This document shows, in pieces, positions 26,764-36,000 of a DNA stretch of 64,000 nucleotides. Positions within the stretch are counted from its first letter, which is position 1. Each line of letters begins with the position of its first letter. Origin of the DNA: Algorimicrobium algoritergicola (GTDB lineage Bacteria; Bacteroidota; Bacteroidia; Flavobacteriales; Flavobacteriaceae); assembly GCF_008086165.1 (NCBI RefSeq), contig NZ_VSKL01000003.1:124001-188000 (forward strand), in the 5' to 3' direction. Made by a program: the position numbers and the translations under genes. The notes under the pieces are model-generated. The model did not search any database and was not told the DNA's origin. It worked only from the letters and a program-made list of their open reading frames with translations.

Positions 26764-28005
26764 ATGAAAAATAATTTACTACTCCTTTTCGCCTTCCTAC
26801 TTATTGCTTCATGCTCCAATGATGATGATACTGTAACGGTGCAACAATGTGCTAAACCAACAAGTGTTATTGCCAATACCATAACATTTGAAAGTGCTGA
26901 AATAATTTGGACAGACTCCAACAGCGCAACTTCTTTTACGGTTGAATATGGTTTATCTGGCTTTATGCTAGGTTCAGGCACCACTATTAATCGCGCAGAA
27001 ACTTCCGTTATGCTAACGAATCTTGCAGCAAACACGAGTTATGATGTTTATATAAAAACAATTTGTAGCATTGATAATTCCAGTATGTATTCAGATGTTT
27101 TTAATTTTACCACGTCTGCTCCTTTAGTGATTCCGGAACTCCTTCCAAATCTTTCTGATTTGAATTTATTTACAGGAAATCTAAACAATTTAACACCAAG
27201 CTCTCGTGCTTTTGAATACAACTTAAATACACCATTATTTACAGACTATGCGCATAAACAGCGTTTAATAGCCTTGCCTCCAGGAACGACCATGGATTTT
27301 GTAGATAACGGATTTCCAGATTTTCCAGATAATACGGTTATATCAAAAACCTTTTATTATAATAATGATGAGCGTGATGAATCATTAGGAAAAACAATTA
27401 TTGAAACGCGACTTTTAATTAAAATTAATGGTGTTTGGGAATTAGGAAATTATAAGTGGAATGCCAATCAAACGGATGCCGTTTTGGATGATATGGCACA
27501 TACCGTTCCTGTATCATTTATTGACGATAGCGGAACCACTAACACTATTAATTATGGCGTTCCGTCCATGCAAGATTGTATAAATTGCCATACTAGTAGT
27601 AATACAATTACGCCTATAGGACCTAAAATGAGGACTATGAATTTTAATAATCAGCTTCAAGATTTTATTAATGCTGGACATTTATCAAATCTTTCAGATC
27701 CATCAAGCGTTACGACATTACCAAATTGGGAAGACACGAGTTATACAGTTGAAGAGCGTTCTCGCGCCTATTTTGATGTTAATTGTGCACATTGCCATTC
27801 AGATGGTGGCTATTGCGAATTCCAGTCTGAATTACGTTTAACTTACGAAACACCTTTTGCTGAATCCATGATTTTTGACCGTAAAGGCAGCATAGACAAT
27901 CGTATGCGTAATTATAATCCCGGTATTAGTATGCCATTAATTGGTACAAGTATTGTTCATAGTGAAGGCTATGATTTAATTCGTCAATATTTAAATTCCT
28001 TATAG
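26764..28005 (+). CDS. SO2930-like diheme cytochrome c lipoprotein with fibronectin type III domain
   Basis: A 413-residue protein with a lipoprotein signal (LLIASC, Cys17), a fibronectin type III domain at about residues 30-117, and a C-terminal region with two heme-binding motifs, CINCH (272-276) and CAHCH (341-345). The conserved LNTPLFTDYAHKQRLIALPP and KTFYYNNDERDESLG blocks fit the SO2930 family of diheme c-type proteins found in some Bacteroidota and Proteobacteria. Both haems would be on the outer side of a membrane. Electron partner unknown; it is not next to other respiratory genes. Confidence 0.8.
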   Translation: MKNNLLLLFAFLLIASCSNDDDTVTVQQCAKPTSVIANTITFESAEIIWTDSNSATSFTVEYGLSGFMLGSGTTINRAETSVMLTNLAANTSYDVYIKTICSIDNSSMYSDVFNFTTSAPLVIPELLPNLSDLNLFTGNLNNLTPSSRAFEYNLNTPLFTDYAHKQRLIALPPGTTMDFVDNGFPDFPDNTVISKTFYYNNDERDESLGKTIIETRLLIKINGVWELGNYKWNANQTDAVLDDMAHTVPVSFIDDSGTTNTINYGVPSMQDCINCHTSSNTITPIGPKMRTMNFNNQLQDFINAGHLSNLSDPSSVTTLPNWEDTSYTVEERSRAYFDVNCAHCHSDGGYCEFQSELRLTYETPFAESMIFDRKGSIDNRMRNYNPGISMPLIGTSIVHSEGYDLIRQYLNSL

Positions 28006-28031
28006 AAATTTATTAATTAAAGAAACAAAAC

Positions 28032-28066
28032 AAAAACCCAATGATATACGTATCATTGGGTTTTTT
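28032..28066. terminator. Bidirectional rho-independent terminator
   Basis: AAAAACCCAATGATA and TATCATTGGGTTTTTT form a 15-bp stem around a 4-base loop, with A and T tracts on both sides. It lies between two convergent genes (ends at 28005 and 28103) and can serve both. Confidence 0.8.
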
Positions 28067-28102
28067 AACTAACTAACTAAAAACTAATATGAAAAACTAA
28101 AT

Positions 28103-28558
28103 TTATTTATTGGGATTAAATCCTTTAGGCAAATAATCGTTGACATTAAAATTAAACTGAACGTCTTCTTCTATTTCTATTAGAGAAACTTCTTCCCAGT
28201 TAATAGCGTCTTTACCTTTTAAAGGGTTGAAATCTTTTGGCAAATATGAATCAGAATCAAAACCAAGATTTATATCTTCAGGTATATCAATTAATGAAAC
28301 TTCATCTAAATTGAGATCATTCTTACCTTCTAAAGCATTAAAATTGTTTGGTAAGTATTGCTTCACATCAAAACCTAATTCTATAGGCTCATCCAATTCA
28401 ATTACATGTACATCCTGAATACTAATTACAGAATTATCTGCTACAAGATTAGGTTTATGCTTGTGCGGGTTGGTTGTAAAGTTATCTGTTACAAAATTGC
28501 TAGCCACGGTTGTACTTGCTGCAAGTAATAATCCGCTTACGACTAATAAATGTTTCAT
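28103..28558 (-). CDS. Secreted protein with three internal YLPxxFN repeats, function unknown
   Basis: A 151-residue protein with a signal peptide (residues 1-19, LLLAASTTVASNF). The rest holds three near-equal units of about 38 residues: a hydrophobic/acidic strand (DVHVIELDEP; EVSLIDIPED; EVSLIEIEED), then (N/L)(G/N)F(D/N)xxxYLPxxFNxxxGK. The three YLPxxFN centres begin near residues 68, 107 and 145. Such repeats suggest a beta-structured extracellular polymer or ligand-binding protein. I do not recognise a named family. A bidirectional terminator lies after it. Confidence 0.72.
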   Translation of the reverse strand: MKHLLVVSGLLLAASTTVASNFVTDNFTTNPHKHKPNLVADNSVISIQDVHVIELDEPIELGFDVKQYLPNNFNALEGKNDLNLDEVSLIDIPEDINLGFDSDSYLPKDFNPLKGKDAINWEEVSLIEIEEDVQFNFNVNDYLPKGFNPNK

Positions 28559-28877
28559 TTTCTGTTTGTGTATTTATATTTAACTGTTAGACTTAAAACT
28601 CTTTAAAAGGTTTCATTTATTTAGAAATATTTAACAGTAAACACCTGAATTTAAGAATACTTAACAATTCAGCACGAGAATAACGATACAATCAATTTTA
28701 ATCTAACTTGATATAATAACGTAAACAACCCTATATCTTAATTGGTTTAAAATGTAAAGTAAGGCCTTTTGTTTCCGGCTAAAGAACCTACCAATATCTC
28801 ATCCCTAAAATCTATGACATTAAACCTTTTTAATATTTTCATGTCTTATATGTAACAAACATTAATACTTATAAATC
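28559..28877. other. Divergent intergenic region, 319 bases
   Basis: Between the repeat protein and the Spy-like gene. I see no coding frame, RNA gene or convincing promoter match. TTAAC-type words recur (near 28580, 28631 and 28660), but I would not call them operators. Confidence 0.5.
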
Positions 28878-29333
28878 ATGAAAAAAATATTTTTAATTGC
28901 TTTAGCATTAGTAACTATTCAAATGTCTGCTCAAGACAAAAAACAAATGCATAAAAAAGGCGAACGAACTGAAAAGATGCAATCTTACACGCCAGAAGAA
29001 ATGGCGGAGTTACAAACTAAAAAATTAACGTTGGATTTAGATTTAACGGAAGTACAACAAAAGCAAGTTATGGCATTGAACCTTGAAGGTGCAAAAGAAC
29101 GCAAAGCCATGATGGAAAAACGTCAAGAACTTCAGAAAGAAAAAGAAGCGAAGTCAGTTTCGAAAGACAACAAGCTTAAAATGAAAAATGACAAGTTGGA
29201 TAAGCAAATTGCTATGAAAGCTAAAATGAAAGAGATTTTAAATGATGAGCAATACGCTAAATGGGAGAAGCTTCAAAAGGAACGCATGGAAAAAGGACGC
29301 AATTCAAGAAAGCAGAAAAAACATGGAAAATAA
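28878..29333 (+). CDS. Secreted Lys/Met/Glu-rich protein, Spy/CpxP- or DUF4890-like
   Basis: A 151-residue protein with a signal peptide (ALALVTIQMSAQ) followed by a helical, strongly basic region: PEEMAELQTKKLTLDLDLTE at about residues 38-57, then long Lys/Glu/Met coils and LNDEQYAKWEKLQKERMEK. The LTLxxxQxxxxxxL...LxxEQYxKW pattern is that of small periplasmic Spy-type helical chaperone-like proteins in Bacteroidota. Function is inferred only. A terminator hairpin follows, then a second small secreted protein. Confidence 0.7.
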   Translation: MKKIFLIALALVTIQMSAQDKKQMHKKGERTEKMQSYTPEEMAELQTKKLTLDLDLTEVQQKQVMALNLEGAKERKAMMEKRQELQKEKEAKSVSKDNKLKMKNDKLDKQIAMKAKMKEILNDEQYAKWEKLQKERMEKGRNSRKQKKHGK

Positions 29334-29360
29334 AATTTGAGTTGGTTAATTAGTTTACTA

Positions 29361-29395
29361 AAGGCAGATATGAATTAAAATATCTGCCTTTTTTT
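29361..29395 (+). terminator. Rho-independent terminator after the Spy-like gene
   Basis: AAGGCAGATA / TATCTGCCTT stem of 10 bp with a 10-base loop, followed by a T tract. Confidence 0.75.
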
Positions 29396-29443
29396 ATATT
29401 AAAAAAAATATCGTTAATTTCACAATCAATAAAAAACTCTATT

Positions 29444-29833
29444 ATGAAAAAATTACTAGTTATTGTATTAGCTTTAATAGGTATGCAGCTTTCTGCACAA
29501 GATTTAAATAGCTTAAGCTCTACTACATCCAGCGAATCAAGCTCTATGATTGATAAAATAGCTGGCGATCAAGTTAAAAAGTTTGCTAAAAAATTAAATT
29601 TAAATGAATCGCAACAAAAAATGGCTTCAGATTTAGTTGTAAGTCAATTGAAATCGCCGAAGTTTCAAAAATTAATTGGCGATTCTGCTAGTAAACTTTT
29701 AGAATCTGGATCTAGCGATAATTTGGATGGTATTTCAAGAGCCTTATTAGATGAGCCTAAATTTCAAAATGATATGAAAAAGGTTTTAGATGACGACCAG
29801 AAAAAAGAATTTAGTAAAATGCTCCCTATATAA
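29444..29833 (+). CDS. Small secreted helical protein, function unknown
   Basis: 129 residues with a signal peptide (LVIVLALIGMQLSAQ) and then Ser-rich and helical segments: VKKFAKKLNLNESQQKMASD and MKKVLDDDQKKEFSKMLPI. The two 'L(N/D)(E/D)xQ' helices resemble the Spy-like neighbour upstream, so the two may be distant relatives, but the likeness is short. A hairpin terminator lies between this gene and hemL. Confidence 0.68.
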   Translation: MKKLLVIVLALIGMQLSAQDLNSLSSTTSSESSSMIDKIAGDQVKKFAKKLNLNESQQKMASDLVVSQLKSPKFQKLIGDSASKLLESGSSDNLDGISRALLDEPKFQNDMKKVLDDDQKKEFSKMLPI

Positions 29834-29860
29834 GAAAGAGCTTTTATTTATGAGTGTTAC

Positions 29861-29892
29861 AAAAAAGCGATCTGAAATTCAGATCGCTTTTT
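29861..29892. terminator. Bidirectional rho-independent terminator before hemL 3' end
   Basis: AAAAAAGCGATCTGAA and TTCAGATCGCTTTTT form an inverted repeat with almost no loop, with A and T tracts on the two sides, between convergent genes ending at 29833 and 29896. Confidence 0.78.
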
Positions 29893-29895
29893 AAT

Positions 29896-31182
29896 TTATA
29901 ATGTTTTAGCAACTTTGCCAACTACTTCAATTGTTTTGTCTAGATCATCATAACTCAAAGCATCTGTAATAAACCATGTTTCAAATGCACTTGGCGCTAT
30001 ATAAATACCACGATCTAATAAACCATGGAAAAACTTTTTAAAGGTTTCATTATTCCCATCGGCAGCCGATTGAAAATCCACAACAGGTGTATCTGAAAAA
30101 TGAACTGATATCATGGAACCAACTCTATTAATGGTATGAACGATATTACTTTCAGTTAAAACTTTAGACATCCCATTATGTAAATAGGCTGTTTTTTCTT
30201 CTAGTCGTCTATAAATTTCATTATCATTATTCAATGCTTGCAACATAGCCAAACCAGCAGCCATAGCTAATGGATTACCACTTAATGTTCCGGCTTGATA
30301 AACAGGTCCGAGAGGCGCTAAATGATTCATTATTTCTTCGCGAGCAGCAAATGCACCAACTGGTAAACCACCTCCTATTACTTTTCCAAAACAAACAATA
30401 TCCGCCTTAACACCAAATAACTGTTGGACGCCTCCTTTTGATAAGCGGAAACCAGTCATAACCTCATCAAAAATTAAAAGAATATTGTGCTGTGTACACA
30501 AATCTCTTAAGCCTTGTAAAAAATTAGGTTTAGGAGGAATACAACCCATATTCCCTGCCACAGGCTCAATGATAATACAAGCTATTTCATTCAGGTTAGC
30601 TTGAATAAGCGCTTCTACATTTTCTAAATCGTTAAACCTAGCAAGTAAGGTATCTTTGGCTGTACCCTTAGTAACACCTGGACTATTTGGTGATCCAAAC
30701 GTAACAGCACCACTTCCTGCTTGGATTAAAAAACTGTCACTATGGCCATGATAACAGCCGCCAAACTTTATAATTTTATCTTTCCCTGTAAAACCACGTG
30801 CTAAACGCACAGCGCTCATACAAGCTTCGGTTCCCGAATTTACAAATCTAATTTTATCAATATTTGGAACCATGGAAACCGCTAATTCAGCAATTTTAGT
30901 TTCAATTTCTGTAGGTGTTCCAAAGGATGTTCCAAGTTTCGTTTTTTCAACTACCGCATCAACTACGGGTTGAAAAGCATGACCTAAAATCATGGGGCCC
31001 CAAGAATTAATGTAATCAATGTATTGATTATCATCTTCATCTATTAAATAGGGTCCATGTGCTTTTTTTATAAAAATAGGCGTTCCACCAACAGCGCCAA
31101 AAGCTCTCACTGGAGAATTTACGCCTCCTGGGATTACTTTTTCAGCTTGTGCAAATAAGGCACTACTTCTTTTGTATTGCAT
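29896..31182 (-). CDS. hemL: Glutamate-1-semialdehyde 2,1-aminomutase
   Basis: PLP enzyme of the C5 haem pathway that turns glutamate-1-semialdehyde into 5-aminolevulinate. It begins with [20 protein letters not shown]; the PLP lysine is Lys267 in [21 protein letters not shown] and [13 protein letters not shown] are present. Length 428 is typical. Downstream of two other minus-strand genes (glucosaminidase and PLP enzyme) with a 12-base gap, probably one transcript. Confidence 0.97.
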   Translation of the reverse strand: MQYKRSSALFAQAEKVIPGGVNSPVRAFGAVGGTPIFIKKAHGPYLIDEDDNQYIDYINSWGPMILGHAFQPVVDAVVEKTKLGTSFGTPTEIETKIAELAVSMVPNIDKIRFVNSGTEACMSAVRLARGFTGKDKIIKFGGCYHGHSDSFLIQAGSGAVTFGSPNSPGVTKGTAKDTLLARFNDLENVEALIQANLNEIACIIIEPVAGNMGCIPPKPNFLQGLRDLCTQHNILLIFDEVMTGFRLSKGGVQQLFGVKADIVCFGKVIGGGLPVGAFAAREEIMNHLAPLGPVYQAGTLSGNPLAMAAGLAMLQALNNDNEIYRRLEEKTAYLHNGMSKVLTESNIVHTINRVGSMISVHFSDTPVVDFQSAADGNNETFKKFFHGLLDRGIYIAPSAFETWFITDALSYDDLDKTIEVVGKVAKTL

Positions 31183-31194
31183 AAAATTTATACT

Positions 31195-32016
31195 TTAATT
31201 AGATTTCACCACTATTAAATCACCAATATTCAAATTATTAGATGATAATTTATTGAGGCGTTTTAAATTTTCAACGGTTGTATTGTAGCGTTTAGAAAGT
31301 GAATAAAGTGTATCACCTTTAATCACACGATGAGAAGACTCCATAGATGGACTAACTTGAGCAACTCGTGTTTTTTTTCCAGTAACTATTTCATCATACT
31401 TAAACAATTCATAGCGCTCAATCAGACTAATTAATTTATCAGGGTACTTTCTATCGGTTGCATATCCAGCAGCTTTTAAACCTTTAGCCCAACCTTCATA
31501 ATCGTCAATTTCCAATTCAAATAACTTATAATAACGTTTACGCTCCTTCAAAAAAAGTGAATGATCACGATAGGAATATTTCGAATCATTATATTTTCGG
31601 AAACATTCTTGATCGGCATCATCATCATGATATATTCTGGCACCTGTCCACTCATGACATTTTATCCCAAAATGATTGTTAGCTTCAACAGCCAAACGCC
31701 CGCGACCTGAACTAGATTCTAAAACTCCTTGGGCCAGCGTAATACTAGCTGGAATGTGATATAAGCGCATTTCTTCTTGAGCAATATCACTATATAAAGC
31801 AATATAATCATCAATTGGACTATTACTTATTACTACCTTTTTTTTAACAGGATATTCTGGTGGCGTTTCCACAGTTGGCGTTTTCACCTGGGGTGTTTTC
31901 ACAACACGTTCCGTTTTAGTTCTGTTTTTGGATTTAGAAGCTGCGCGTTTTTTAGACCCACAACTAAAAACAATTAATGTCATACAAATCAATACTACTA
32001 CTCGCTTCATTTTCAT
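31195..32016 (-). CDS. Glucosaminidase and LysM domain lipoprotein
   Basis: A 273-residue cell-wall hydrolase. A lipoprotein signal (MTLIVFSCGSK) is followed by a basic linker, a mannosyl-glycoprotein endo-beta-N-acetylglucosaminidase-type (FlgJ-like) domain from about residues 65 to 205 (AQGVLESSSGRGRLAVEANN, FGIKCHEW, AGYATDRKYPDKLISLI), and a C-terminal LysM domain (HRVIKGDTLYSLSKRYNTTV) that binds peptidoglycan. The ATG overlaps the stop of the upstream PLP-enzyme gene (ATGA). Confidence 0.9.
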   Translation of the reverse strand: MKMKRVVVLICMTLIVFSCGSKKRAASKSKNRTKTERVVKTPQVKTPTVETPPEYPVKKKVVISNSPIDDYIALYSDIAQEEMRLYHIPASITLAQGVLESSSGRGRLAVEANNHFGIKCHEWTGARIYHDDDADQECFRKYNDSKYSYRDHSLFLKERKRYYKLFELEIDDYEGWAKGLKAAGYATDRKYPDKLISLIERYELFKYDEIVTGKKTRVAQVSPSMESSHRVIKGDTLYSLSKRYNTTVENLKRLNKLSSNNLNIGDLIVVKSN

Positions 32017-32903
32017 TGAATTTTTATCATATTCTTCTTTTCCAAAATACGATTCATACCATTAATTCCTTGCAGACCTCCTGTATGAATCATCAGTATT
32101 TTTGCGTCTTTTGGAAAATAACCATTTTTTATTAAATCAAAAACACCAAAAGCCATTTTTCCCGTATAAATGGGATCTAATGGGATATTAAATTGTCGCT
32201 TAAAATCATTAATAAAACTGATTAATTCCGAATTTATTTTAGCATAACCTCCAAAATGGAAATCCGTAATTAAATCCCAATTATCCCGCTTTGCAAATTT
32301 ACTAATATCTTTTCGTAAAAAATCACCTTTAAGGGCTGGAAATCCAAGAATTTTTTGATGATTTCCCGAAGAATTTATCAAACCTGAAATCGTTCCGCCT
32401 GTGCCAACAGGACACGTAATAAAATCGAATTCTGAATCTTGTTCGGTTAAAATTTCTTCGCAACCTTTTATTGCCAAATTATTGGTGCCACCTTCTGAGA
32501 TGAGATAAAAATCGCCAAATTGTTTTTTTAAATCCTCGATAAAAACGTCGGTTTGTTTTTCACGATACATCTCACGCGAAACAAAGTGAAATTGCATCCC
32601 ATGATTTTGAGCAAATTCTAAAGTAGCATTTCCTTGAATTTTATTTAATAATTCTTCACCACGAATGACACCAATAGTCTGAAATCCGAAACGACTTCCT
32701 GCTGCAGCAACAGCCGCTATATGATTAGAAAACGCACCTCCAAAGGTTAAAAGTGTTTTAGAGTCTTGCTTTTTAGCTTCTAAAATATTGTATTTTAATT
32801 TGCGGTATTTATTTCCTGAAATAAATGGATCAATCAAATAATCAGGTTTTACAAAAAGCTGATTATCAATTTTTAAATTCTTATTATCGGTAATTTTTAA
32901 CAT
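32013..32903 (-). CDS. Pyridoxal-5'-phosphate-dependent ACC deaminase/D-cysteine desulfhydrase family protein
   Basis: A 296-residue PLP-fold enzyme. SGNKYRKLKYNI near residues 29-40 carries the likely PLP lysine, TLLTFGGAFSNHIAAVAAAG is the typical phosphate-binding region, and ITCPVGTGGTISGLI is the glycine-rich loop. D-cysteine desulfhydrase, ACC deaminase and L-cysteate lyase share this fold; the substrate cannot be decided by sequence alone. First of three minus-strand genes with a downstream glucosaminidase and hemL. Confidence 0.85.
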   Translation of the reverse strand: MLKITDNKNLKIDNQLFVKPDYLIDPFISGNKYRKLKYNILEAKKQDSKTLLTFGGAFSNHIAAVAAAGSRFGFQTIGVIRGEELLNKIQGNATLEFAQNHGMQFHFVSREMYREKQTDVFIEDLKKQFGDFYLISEGGTNNLAIKGCEEILTEQDSEFDFITCPVGTGGTISGLINSSGNHQKILGFPALKGDFLRKDISKFAKRDNWDLITDFHFGGYAKINSELISFINDFKRQFNIPLDPIYTGKMAFGVFDLIKNGYFPKDAKILMIHTGGLQGINGMNRILEKKNMIKIQ

Positions 32904-33056
32904 GTTAACGAATCTTTAATAATTATTTAAAAATATGTTAAAATTGTAATTATATTTAATACTTTAACATTTTAGATCCCAAATCTATAATTATTGACAC
33001 CTTCGCTTAAAGTAATGCTAATTACATAACAATTGGCTTGTTCAAAAATATAGATT

Positions 33057-36000
33057 ATGATAAGAAAAATACCTTCAAATTTAGTTTACTGCAAATATAA
33101 TTTATGGTTTTCTATTTTAATATTTGCTGTAATTTTATCTTTTAGTTTTAAGAGCTATGCTCAAACTACGCATATAAATCCAACTGGAGACGGTGGATTT
33201 GAAACTGGTGCTACTTTTGCTGCAAATGGATGGCTCTCTAATACTCCAGGGCAACAAAATAGAAATCAGTGGGTTATTAATACAGGATCAACTCCAGGTT
33301 TTTCAGGTACAAATTCTGCTTATGTTACTAATGCGAGAAATACAGCACCTTCTCCTCATACTTATAATAACGGAACCACAAGTGTTTCCCATATGTATCG
33401 AGATATAAGTATTCCTGCTGGAGAGCCTTATATTACCCTAAATTTCGATTGGGTTTGTGACGGAGAAGGCACATTTGACCGGATGCGCATTTGGGTAGTA
33501 CCAACAACATTTACACCAACTTACGGCAACCAAATTGGAAATGCAGGAACCGCACCAACAGGAAGAATTCAAATAGGAGGGGATTTTAGTGAGCAAATTG
33601 CTTGGAGCAATTCTACAGAAAGCCTACCTATAGCTTATGCTGGCACAACCTTTAGAATTGTTTTTGAATGGCGCAATGATGGTAGTCTTGGAGGCAACCC
33701 ACCAATTGCAGTTGATAATATTTCTTTAATATCAGATTTACCACCTCCACCTCCAGCAAATGACAATCCATGCAGTGCAACGCCATTAACGGTAAACGCC
33801 ACTTGTAGTTTTGCGACATATACAAATGCAAGTGCTACAGCAACAACTGGTGTTCCAGCTCCTGTTTGTGCATCTTACTCTGGTAATGATGTGTGGTTTG
33901 CAGCTGTCGTGCCTGCTAACGGAACACTAATTGTAGATACGGATACAGGTGTAATGACCGATTCTGGAATGGCTTTTTATTCGGGAACTTGTGGCGCTTT
34001 ATCTTTAATTGAATGTGATGATGATGATAGTGCTAATGGTTTAATGTCCTCAATAACTAGAAGCGGATTAACACCTGGTCAGACTATATATATTAGAGTT
34101 TGGGAATATGCAAATGACAATAATGGTACGTTTGATATATGCGCAACGACATTCCAACCATGTAATACTCCAACAGTAACAGCATCAACCGCTGTAGCAA
34201 TTACAACAGCAACTATTAATTGGACTGCAGCAACACCTGCTCCAACAGGAGGTTACCAATACATAGTCTCTCCTGACAATTCTCCTAATACACCTGGCGG
34301 TGATTTTACTGGAAATACTGGCGCAGGCATAACTAATTCTAATGTTACTGGTCTTACACCAAATACAACTTATTATGTTTTTGTAAGAAGTAACTGTGGC
34401 TCTGGTAATTTTAGTGGATGGGATGGGCCTATTACATTCACAACACTTGCTGCAACAGTCCCGCCTAATGATAATCCATGTAATGCCATACCCTTAACAG
34501 TAAACTCAAGTTGTAGTTTTGCAACATACACTAATGAGTTTGCTACAGCAACATCTGGTGTTCCAGCTCCTGGATGTGGATCCTATTCTGGTGGAGATGT
34601 CTGGTTCACTGCTGTAGTACCTGCTTCTGGAATACTAATTGTAGATACAGATACAGGAGTCATTACAGATTCTGGAATAGCCTTTTATTCGGGAACTTGT
34701 GCTGGTCTAACCCTAATAGAGTGTGATGATGATGGTAGCAACAATGGCTTTATGTCTTCAATTACCAGAACCGGTTTAACACCTGGTCAAACCATATTTA
34801 TTAGAGTATGGGAATATGGAAATGATAATAATGGTACATTTGATATCTGCGCAACAACATTCACACCATGCAGTATACCCACTATAGACGCTACACCTAA
34901 CACTTGTGAAATGGTTATTGATGAGGCAGGTACAGATCCGTTTGCTATAACGCCATACAATCCTAACCCAAGCTTTACATTAGATTGTAATATTACCTCC
35001 GTAGATTTAGCAACCAATGCACAAATGTATGAAACGACGACTTATGATGTTATTAAGATACCATATACATACATAGGTAGTTTAGGAGCAACAATTAACA
35101 ATTCTACCATTGCTAACGATGATTATTGGGCAGATGATCCTACAGCTCTAGGATTTCCATTTTGTTTCTATGACAATGAATATAACTATACACTTGCAGG
35201 AGCAAATAGTATGATTACTTTTGACGTTAATGCTCCTGGGGCGCCTTATTTTATGAATGGTAATAATACACCTGGTACTGGTTGCGGTTACGCTTTTAAT
35301 AACAATTTACCAAGTACAGCTGGTGGTTTATTTGAACAAACCATTTATGGTGTATACCATGACATAGACCCTACAGGACTTCCTGCAAATGCAATTACAA
35401 CAAGAACACAAGGAGTTGTAGGTTGTAGAAAGTTCATTGCCGAATGGAACGATGTCCCTATGTTTAGTGACAATTCTATATTATATTCTGGAATGATTGT
35501 GTTATATGAGACAACTAACATTATAGAAGTTTATATCGAAGAAAAAAGAATTGATAACAATAATGTTTTTCCTTGGAACGGAGGAAATGCAATTGTTGGT
35601 TTGCAAGGAGATGTTTCTAGTAATGAATATATTGTTGCTCCTTGCAGAAATGGTTTAGACGCCAATTGGGAAGTCACCAATGAAGCTTGGCGTTTTGTTC
35701 CTAGTGGTAATTCCAGACTAACTGGTGTTGAATGGTACATAGGAACTGATACTTCTGGAGTACCGGATGCAACCACTAATACATATACGGCAACGGCACC
35801 TGGCATCTATACAGCTATATCAACGTATTCAACATGTGGCGGACCACCTATTACGCTTACGGATGAAGTTGTGATAACAGATGGTCGTAAAACTTGGATG
35901 GGTTATATCGATAATAATTGGTTTATTGATGGAAACTGGGAACCTAATGGTGTTCCAACCTCAATGGACTGCGTACTTATTCCAGATGTTGGTATTTCAA

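Noticed and set aside
28559-28877. Small RNA or extra gene in the longest gene-free stretch
   Set aside because: No coding frame or hairpin with T run was seen; only scattered TTAAC words.
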